From Massilia rubra (GTDB lineage: Bacteria; Pseudomonadota; Gammaproteobacteria; Burkholderiales; Burkholderiaceae_D), in contig NZ_VUYU01000014.1 of assembly GCF_011682065.1 (NCBI RefSeq), positions 1 to 64,000 on the forward strand: DNA of 64,000 nucleotides. The letters are read 5' to 3'. The first letter of the stretch is position 1; each line of letters begins with the position of its first letter. A program made the position numbers and the translations under genes. A model generated the notes under the pieces. It searched no databases and was not told the origin of the DNA. It saw only the letters and a list, made by a program, of their open reading frames with translations. Of the stretch, positions 57,979 to 64,000 are shown piece by piece.

Positions 57979-58480
57979 ATTCCATCGACCAGATCACCGA
58001 ATTGATTTTCCAGCCGGCGTCGGTGCGCACCAGGTGCCAGGCTTCCTGGCCCCAGTTCTGCTTGTAGCCGTCGCGCACGTAGCTGTAGTCGAACCAGACC
58101 TGGGCGATATCGCCGTTCGAGTCGATCCGCAGCTTATCGACGGTTTCTTCGATCCGCTGCTCGCTTTCGACGATATGATCGATGAATTCGGTCGCGCTGC
58201 CGGTGCCGGACACCTTCTTGAAGCCCGGTTTGGACTGGTCCTTGCGCATCGCGTCGATCATGTTGACGCTGTTATCGGTGGTGACGCCGATCCAGGCAAT
58301 CGTGGGCGAATACAGCAGGCCCATGAAAGCCGGTTTGTCCTTCTTGATGACGGCCACGCGAAACGTTTCGACCACGTTTTCCAGCGCCGCGATATCGGCC
58401 TTGGGCGTGGTGGCGGTGGCGGTAGCGGCGAATGCCGGCGTGGACGAGAAAACCAGTGCTGCGATGATCCAGTGTTTCAT
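57947..58480 (-). CDS. Secreted NTF2-like (nuclear transport factor 2 family) protein
   Basis: The 177-residue protein has a signal peptide (WIIAALVFSSTPAFA) and a SnoaL/NTF2-type cone fold (ALENVVETFRVAVIKKDKPA, then IAQVWFDYSYVRDGYKQNWG and AWHLVRTDAGWKINSVIWS). It may bind a small ligand. AAAGGG precedes ATG 58480. Confidence 0.75.
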   Translation of the reverse strand: MKHWIIAALVFSSTPAFAATATATTPKADIAALENVVETFRVAVIKKDKPAFMGLLYSPTIAWIGVTTDNSVNMIDAMRKDQSKPGFKKVSGTGSATEFIDHIVESEQRIEETVDKLRIDSNGDIAQVWFDYSYVRDGYKQNWGQEAWHLVRTDAGWKINSVIWSMEFNPVPPPRPK

Positions 58481-58574
58481 GAAACCCTTTGCGTTGAAGT
58501 TGTCACGGTGGATGCGCAATGTAGCATGAAATTTGCCGGCAAGATTGGTTTTTTGATATGAATCTGCGGCCCCC

Positions 58575-59762
58575 TCATTTCAGCCGCAGGCGGCGCGAAA
58601 AATTGAGCGCCACCGCCAGCAAGCCGAGCGCGCCGCCCACCAGCAGCGCCGCCGTCCCCACGTGCGCCAGCAGCAGCCCGGCCACCCCCACGCCGGTGGC
58701 CTGGCCCATGAAAAAGCACGATGCGAAGGCCGACACGGCCGCGCCGCGCCGCTCGGGCGCCATCTGGGTCGCATGCGTCTGCAAGGTGTTGTGCAGCATG
58801 TAAAAACCGAGGCCCGCGCACAAGGTGGCGGGCATCGCCAGCCACCACACGGGCGCGAGGCCGACGGCTGCCAGCGACAGCGCCAGCACCAGGCCACCCC
58901 AGCGCGACAGGCCGGCTTCGCCGAGGCGCGCGAGCATCGCTTTCGAGCCCATCGCAAAGGCAAAGCCGCCGAAGCCGAACAACATGACCACGGCCCCGGC
59001 CAGGGCCAGCGAAATGCCGTGCCGCTGGTGCAGGTGGCTGGCGATGAACGCAAACGGCCCGTACAGCAAACCGCCTTCCAGGAAGGCGCTCAGCAGCACC
59101 AGCCTGGCCCAGGGCAGGGCGGCGATCCGGCCGAACCCGGCGAGCATGTGGCGCACGGCGTTGCCGGCGATCGGGCGCACGGTTTTGGCATGCGGCGGCA
59201 GGCGCCGGTTCAGCGCCAGTAAACCCAGCCCGACCAGCAGGAAGATTGCCGCCGCCAGCAGGAAGGGCAGGCGCCACTGCCGGGCGTCGGCCGCGAAGCC
59301 GCCCACCAGCACGCCGGCCGAGACGCCCAGGATTTGCCCGATCAAAAAGCGCGCCAGCACCGGCTGCCGGTGCTCGTAGTCGATTACGTCGCCGATCCAG
59401 GCCATCGACAGGGGAATGATGGCCGCGGCCGTGGCGCCGGCCAGCAGGCGCATCGCCAGCAGCGCCGGCAGGCTGGTGGCGGCGGCGCACAGCAGGGCGG
59501 TGCCGGAACTGGCCAGCGTGGCCAGCGCGATCACCAGGTATTTACCGTAGCGGTCGCCGAGCGGGCCGAAACCCAGCTGCGCGAGGCCGTAGGCGATCGA
59601 AAACACCGTGATCACCAGCGACGCCTCGCCCAGCGGCACCCCGAACTGGCGCGACAACAGCGGCAGCAGCGGGTCGGCGGCGCGCATCGAGATACCGCTG
59701 GCGAAGGCGGCCAGCGACAGCAGCGGTACGGCGCTGGCGGGAATGGGGGAGGCTTGCGTCAT
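58575..59762 (-). CDS. MFS transporter
   Basis: The 395-residue protein has 12 predicted helices and MFS motif A (GFGPLGDRYGKYLVI) between helices 2 and 3, with the second-half repeat near GFGGFAFAMGSKAMLARLG. It looks like a drug/sugar efflux type (AraJ/YceL-like) but substrate is unknown. It is a single gene. Confidence 0.82.
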   Translation of the reverse strand: MTQASPIPASAVPLLSLAAFASGISMRAADPLLPLLSRQFGVPLGEASLVITVFSIAYGLAQLGFGPLGDRYGKYLVIALATLASSGTALLCAAATSLPALLAMRLLAGATAAAIIPLSMAWIGDVIDYEHRQPVLARFLIGQILGVSAGVLVGGFAADARQWRLPFLLAAAIFLLVGLGLLALNRRLPPHAKTVRPIAGNAVRHMLAGFGRIAALPWARLVLLSAFLEGGLLYGPFAFIASHLHQRHGISLALAGAVVMLFGFGGFAFAMGSKAMLARLGEAGLSRWGGLVLALSLAAVGLAPVWWLAMPATLCAGLGFYMLHNTLQTHATQMAPERRGAAVSAFASCFFMGQATGVGVAGLLLAHVGTAALLVGGALGLLAVALNFSRRLRLK

Positions 59763-59878
59763 CGGTGTGACAAGTCTGTTTCAAACGTGCAATTATCCGC
59801 GCAATCGGGCGCGCTTGCATCGCGGTGCGGCCTGGCGCTAGACTGCTATTCACGATGACTGCGCCGGTGGAGGAGATG

Positions 59879-60277
59879 ATGCGTTTGCAGGGAGGATGTT
59901 ATTGCGGCGCGGTGCGCTACGAAACGTCGGAACGGATGTTCCATCAAACCGTTTGCCACTGTCCGAGCTGCCGTCGCCTCAGCGGCGCGCCGCATGTGGC
60001 CTGGTTCAGCGTGGCGCGCGCCGATTACCGCGTCACGACCGGCACGCCGGCGCAGTTTCAATCGAGCCCGGCCGTCACGCGCAGCTTTTGCGCCGCCTGC
60101 GGCACGCAGCTGACCTACGCCCGCAACGACACGCCGGACCAGATCGACGTCACCACTTGCAGCCTGGACGAGCCCGAAGCGGTGGCGCCGCGCGACCATA
60201 CTTTTACCGCGTATCGGCTGGACTGGGACCGCATCGGCGACGGCATGCCGCAATACCCGCGCCTGCGCGAAGAATAG
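59879..60277 (+). CDS. GFA-family zinc protein
   Basis: The 132-residue protein has the GFA (glutathione-dependent formaldehyde-activating-like) cysteine pattern: GGCYCGAVRYE, CHCPSCRRLSGAP, and SFCAACGTQLTY. ATG 59879 gives GGAGG about 6 bases upstream. These proteins bind zinc; the actual reaction is usually unknown. Confidence 0.82.
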   Translation: MRLQGGCYCGAVRYETSERMFHQTVCHCPSCRRLSGAPHVAWFSVARADYRVTTGTPAQFQSSPAVTRSFCAACGTQLTYARNDTPDQIDVTTCSLDEPEAVAPRDHTFTAYRLDWDRIGDGMPQYPRLREE

Positions 60278-60292
60278 GCTGAAACGACTCGC

Positions 60293-61030
60293 CTAAAACG
60301 AATAGACCAGGGTCAGCGAGGTCTGGGTATCGGTGTTCTTCTTGTCTGCAGGCACGTTGGTATCGTTGCGGGCGCTAAAGGCCGCCTTCATCTGCATGGT
60401 GCCGTTGATCTTGGTGCTCAGGGCCGCCTCGGCGATCGAGTGGACATTCGAGGTGCCGCGCTCGACGCTGACCACTTGAGAGAACTGTGCGCTCTGGCTG
60501 ACCTGCCAGCGCATGGCAGCCGCGCCGCGCACCGTGAAGCCGCTTTCCGGCTCGCCGGTGGCGCGTTCGCCGCTGAAGTAGCCCGGGCCGATTTCGACAT
60601 CGACGCTGGCCGCGGGCGAACTGTACCAGCGCGTGCTGCGCCCGACCGCCATGGTGGTGTAGTTGGTGTAAGCGCCGAATTTGTCGCCCACGTGGGCCGC
60701 CAGCACGAACAGTTTTTCGTTGTCCTTGACCAGTTTGTAGGCTGCCTTGGCCGAGAGCGAATAGCGTTCGGCCGAGCGGGTCGAACTGCGCTTACCCTCG
60801 CTGTCGTTGACTTCGTCTTCCTTGAAGTGGCCGGCCACGATGTACTGGTTGCTCCAGTCATCGAGTTCCTGACGTGCGTCGATCTTGCCAGAAACGGAGG
60901 TGCCGGCGGTGTTGCCGGAGGTGCTGATGGCGCCCAGTTCGGCGGAGGTGTGCCAGCTGTCGTCGATGCGGTCGCTGGCAAGGGCAGGGGCGCAGGCCAC
61001 GGCCAGTGCGATGAGCGGTAGGAGTTTCAT
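60293..61030 (-). CDS. DUF481 outer-membrane beta-barrel protein (YdiY-like)
   Basis: The 245-residue protein has a signal peptide (PLIALAVACAPALA) and the DUF481 barrel pattern (SAELGAISTSGNTAGTSVSG, ending SLTLVYSF with terminal Phe). Such proteins insert in the outer membrane; role unknown. It is convergent with the GFA gene. Confidence 0.82.
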   Translation of the reverse strand: MKLLPLIALAVACAPALASDRIDDSWHTSAELGAISTSGNTAGTSVSGKIDARQELDDWSNQYIVAGHFKEDEVNDSEGKRSSTRSAERYSLSAKAAYKLVKDNEKLFVLAAHVGDKFGAYTNYTTMAVGRSTRWYSSPAASVDVEIGPGYFSGERATGEPESGFTVRGAAAMRWQVSQSAQFSQVVSVERGTSNVHSIAEAALSTKINGTMQMKAAFSARNDTNVPADKKNTDTQTSLTLVYSF

Positions 61031-61133
61031 GAGCTTGGTGCGGGTGAAAGATTGCCCGCATTGTAACCGAGCTCAGCTTTGTCCGCCCGCCCACCGGGAC
61101 CGGCGCCCCCGCTTGCTCGCGCCGCCGGAGCGC

Positions 61134-61580
61134 TTACTGCAAGCTGGCGATGCGTTGCGAACGCGCGCTCTGGGCGGCGCTGTCTTGCAGCATCAGGCTG
61201 TGGCGGGCCGCCTTGAGCGTGGCCACGTCGCGCGCCAGCGCGCCCGCGGCAAACTTGCGCACGCCCGGCAGTTCGCGCTTGGTCCATGCCGCCGCGCTGT
61301 TGTAGCGCTCGATCGTGGGCGCGCTCACCGCTGCGGGCGTGTCCGCCGCTTCGTCGCTGACGAGCGCCATGTCATTGTCCTCTTCCGCCTCGGGCGCGGC
61401 CGGCCCGGCGCTGCCCGCCACCACCGCCACGGTCTGCTCCGCCGCCGGACAGCGTGCGTCGGTCAGGGTCACCTTGCCGCCGCTGTCGATGCATTTGACG
61501 ATCTCGGCGTCGGCAAAAACGGCTGACGACAACATCAGGCCGGCGAAGAACATGCTGCGGGTGAGGGCTCGGTGAATCAT
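61134..61580 (-). CDS. Secreted DUF4124-type protein
   Basis: The 148-residue protein has a signal peptide (MFFAGLMLSSAVFADA) and a DUF4124-like start (EIVKCIDSGGKVTLTDARCP), followed by an acidic linker and helical tail. AGGAG is 7 bases before ATG 61580. Envelope location likely; role unknown. Confidence 0.7.
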   Translation of the reverse strand: MIHRALTRSMFFAGLMLSSAVFADAEIVKCIDSGGKVTLTDARCPAAEQTVAVVAGSAGPAAPEAEEDNDMALVSDEAADTPAAVSAPTIERYNSAAAWTKRELPGVRKFAAGALARDVATLKAARHSLMLQDSAAQSARSQRIASLQ

Positions 61581-61807
61581 GGTAGTGCTCCTGTTTGCGA
61601 ATGAGTCCATTTTGCGCAGTTCGTCGATCCCTATCTGTTCGTTACCACACGCTGTTGTTTTTGCATTGAACTTTCACCGATGAAATTTTTATTCTGACGC
61701 AAACCGTTGCGCACGGTTGGGTGCGGCGACAAGGAGCCTGATAAGGAAAGTAGAATGTTTTGTATAAGCGGACTCAGCTACCGCACTCATTACAGGCGGC
61801 AATTCGC

Positions 61808-64000
61808 ATGCATATTCGCGCTTACCTGTTCCTGATGGCCGCTGGCATCCTGGTGCCGGTGATCGTGTTCGCCAGCCTGGCCCTGGCCATGCTGCAAAAC
61901 GCCGAGCGCGACGCGGCCCTGCGCGGGCTGCGGGAAACCGCGAACAGCATCGCCTTGCTGGTCGACCGCGAGCTCTACAGCGCCGAAGCGGGCTTGCGCG
62001 TCCTCGGTGGCTCGCCCTCGCTGGCCGAAGGCGACCTGAAAGCGTTTTATGCCCAGGCGCGGCGCGCCAACCGTGGCAGCACCGGCTGGACCGTCCTGCT
62101 CGATGCGCAGGGGCAGCAACTGATCAATACCTTCCTTCCCTACGGCAGCGAGCTGCCCAAGCCGCACGCTGGCGGCCTGGTGCGGCAAGTGATCGCCACC
62201 CAGAAAACCTATGTGTCCGACGTGATTCCCGGCCCGGTGGTCAAGGGACTGGTCACCACGGTGACCGTGCCGGTGCCGATCGACGATGGCAAGCGCTATG
62301 TGCTGACGGTGGCGTTTTCGACCGACCATTTCACGCGCCTGATCGCCAGCGTGGATGTGCCGCCGGGCTGGGTGGTGGGCATTATCGACAGCAAGGGGCG
62401 CTTCATCGCGCGCAGCCAGAATCCGGGCGCGCTGATCGGCAAGCAGGCGCGCCCGGAACTGGTGGCGGCGGCGGCCCGGGCGCACAGCGGGCAAATCCGC
62501 CACAACACCGTGGAAGGCACCGAATCCTACGACGTCTTCACCCATTCCACCCTGTCCGGCTGGACCCTGGCCGTGGCCGCGCCGGTCGCACTGATCGAGC
62601 GCTCGGCGCGGCACGCCTCGTTTGTCGCCGCCATGGGGATGCTCGCGGCCATGCTGTGCGCGGTGGCGCTGGCCGTGTATTTCGGGCGCCAGCAGGTGCG
62701 CTCGATCGCGCGCGCGGTCAAGGCCGCCACCGACCTCGGCGCCGGCGTCTCGCCCAAGCCGGTCCGTTCGCGGGTGGTGGAAATGAACGAACTGCACGCG
62801 GCGCTGCACGCGGCCGGCGAGCAGATGCTGCAGGCGCAGGCCTACCGGCGCCATGCCGAGGCCGACCGCCAGGCCTTGCTCGACGGCGAAAAGAAAGCGC
62901 GCCAGATGGCCGAGCAGCAAAACAGCGCCAAGGACCAGTTCCTGGCCATGCTCGGCCACGAACTGCGCAATCCGCTGGCGCCGATCAGCACCGCCGCCCA
63001 GTTGCTGCGCCTGCAACCGGGCGACGCGCGCCGGGTGCGCTACGCCAGCGACGTGATTTCGCGCCAGGTCGAGCACATGAACAGCTTGCTGGGCGACATG
63101 CTCGACGTCTCGCGCGTGACGCGCGGGCTGGTCACCCTGAGCCTGGAGGAGATCGAGCTCGACGCCGTCATCGACCGCGCCCTGGAGCAGACCCACAGCC
63201 TGGTCGAATCCGCGCACCACCGGGTCGAGGTCACGTTGCCGCCGACCCCGATCCGTATGCGCGGCGACAAGACGCGCCTGGTGCAGATCTTCGCCAACTT
63301 GCTCAACAATGCCGCCAAGTACACCCCGCCCAACGGCCGCATCGGGATCGAGGCGCGCCTGGAAGGCGAGCACGTGGTGGTGGTGGTCAGCGATACCGGC
63401 GAAGGGCTCGCGCCCGAGCTGGCGCCGCGCGTGTTCGACCTGTTTTCGCAGGGCGAGCGCAAGCCGGACCGCGCCCAGGGCGGGCTCGGCCTGGGGCTGG
63501 CCCTGGTGCGCAGCCTGGTCGAGCTGCACGGCGGCACGGTGACGGCGGCCAGTCCCGGGCCGGGGCAGGGCAGCAGCTTCACCGTGACCCTGCCGTGCCA
63601 GCCGACAGCGCTGCCTGCGGCGAGCCCCAAGCGCCGCCGCGGCGACGCGCGCGGCCCCTCGCTGCGCGTGATGATCGTGGACGACAATGTCGACGGCGCG
63701 ATCAGCCTGTCGCTGTTCCTGGAGGCCGCCGGCGGGCACAATGTGTGCACCTATTACGACGCCAGCGCCGCGCTGGCCTGGGCCGAGTCGGAAGCGCCGG
63801 ACGCCTTCATCCTCGACATCGGCCTGCCCGACATCACCGGCTACGAACTGGCGCGGCGCCTGCGGGCCATGCCGCGCTTTCGCGATTGCCTGTTCATCGC
63901 CCTGACCGGGTATGGCCAGCCGCAGGACCAGCAACTGGCGCGCGACGCCGGTTTCGACCATCATCTGGCCAAGCCGGCCGATCCGCAGTACGTGCTGGAA
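61808..64000 (+). CDS. Hybrid histidine kinase with periplasmic Cache domain (partial)
   Basis: The frame is open to the window edge (731 codons) and the 3' end is missing. It has a helix (about 5-27), a Cache-like sensor (about 35-270), a second helix (about 275-297), HisKA ([20 protein letters not shown]), HATPase ([35 protein letters not shown]) and a REC domain ([20 protein letters not shown]; phospho-acceptor in [15 protein letters not shown]). An output or Hpt may lie beyond the window. Confidence 0.9.
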   Translation, partial: MHIRAYLFLMAAGILVPVIVFASLALAMLQNAERDAALRGLRETANSIALLVDRELYSAEAGLRVLGGSPSLAEGDLKAFYAQARRANRGSTGWTVLLDAQGQQLINTFLPYGSELPKPHAGGLVRQVIATQKTYVSDVIPGPVVKGLVTTVTVPVPIDDGKRYVLTVAFSTDHFTRLIASVDVPPGWVVGIIDSKGRFIARSQNPGALIGKQARPELVAAAARAHSGQIRHNTVEGTESYDVFTHSTLSGWTLAVAAPVALIERSARHASFVAAMGMLAAMLCAVALAVYFGRQQVRSIARAVKAATDLGAGVSPKPVRSRVVEMNELHAALHAAGEQMLQAQAYRRHAEADRQALLDGEKKARQMAEQQNSAKDQFLAMLGHELRNPLAPISTAAQLLRLQPGDARRVRYASDVISRQVEHMNSLLGDMLDVSRVTRGLVTLSLEEIELDAVIDRALEQTHSLVESAHHRVEVTLPPTPIRMRGDKTRLVQIFANLLNNAAKYTPPNGRIGIEARLEGEHVVVVVSDTGEGLAPELAPRVFDLFSQGERKPDRAQGGLGLGLALVRSLVELHGGTVTAASPGPGQGSSFTVTLPCQPTALPAASPKRRRGDARGPSLRVMIVDDNVDGAISLSLFLEAAGGHNVCTYYDASAALAWAESEAPDAFILDIGLPDITGYELARRLRAMPRFRDCLFIALTGYGQPQDQQLARDAGFDHHLAKPADPQYVLE

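Noticed and set aside
61790-63964. Long minus-strand frame at the window end
   Set aside because: Shadow of the hybrid histidine kinase on the plus strand, whose H, N and D boxes are intact.

Overview
The window is high-GC DNA from a betaproteobacterium, most likely an Oxalobacteraceae member of the Massilia/Duganella/Janthinobacterium kind. This rests on codon use, the NarX/NarL-NnrS-MoaA set, Eag-type type VI secretion genes and general gene style, so the family is an inference. The window opens inside an IS21-type istB gene and closes inside a hybrid histidine kinase.

Layout. 1-2.8 kb is a decayed mobile border: an IS21 end, an IS5-type transposase stump, a secreted carboxypeptidase-regulatory-like protein and a broken adhesin-like remnant. 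2.8-8.6 kb is a type VI effector island: an Eag chaperone with an extra C-terminal domain, a prePAAR/PAAR cell-wall-degrading effector and a secreted immunity candidate, then a second near-copy of the chaperone with no effector and several exported proteins. 8.8-18.4 kb is core-like: a PNPOx-fold stress protein, a methyltransferase, a YgiN-like monooxygenase, moaA, narX-narL, a metal-binding-like small protein, nnrS behind an NsrR-like operator, and a YcbB-type L,D-transpeptidase. 18.4-20.4 kb holds a lipoprotein and a CHAT-protease stump. 20.4-27.8 kb is a tight five-gene operon (GNAT, MFS exporter, LuxE-like acyl-protein synthetase, LuxC reductase fused to a PaaK-like adenylating domain, second PaaK-like enzyme), an unassigned small-molecule pathway. 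27.9-38.2 kb has a glycerophosphodiesterase lipoprotein, a RiPP pair (SagB-like dehydrogenase and NHLP-type precursor), a 1670-residue one-piece two-component propeller kinase and a parallel beta-helix lipoprotein.

38.5-46.9 kb is the standout. On the + strand an Rnl2-type RNA ligase, an HD-Pnk end-healing enzyme and a small unknown protein form an ATGA-coupled operon. It converges, with no gap between stop codons, on a minus-strand array: a divergent EF-G paralogue, a stand-alone protein resembling EF-G domain IV, two almost identical tRNAs whose sequences differ essentially only in the anticodon loop (CTT versus CCG), and a 790-residue unknown protein. The EF-G leader looks like an attenuator, with a promoter, a leader ORF that would start at about +1, and an intrinsic terminator. 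A second intrinsic terminator sits between EF-G and the domain-IV gene. Together this looks like a translation-damage response that pairs RNA end healing and sealing with dedicated tRNAs and translocation factors. I know of no named system with this composition.

47-64 kb is mixed: two Sel1-repeat lipoproteins, a MerC-like protein, DUF2809, a secreted thioredoxin-like protein, DNA topoisomerase IB, an alpha/beta hydrolase, a dCache-PAS-GGDEF diguanylate cyclase, ACP phosphodiesterase, an MFS exporter, a GFA protein, a DUF481 outer-membrane protein, a DUF4124 protein and the truncated hybrid kinase. No CRISPR array or rRNA was seen.
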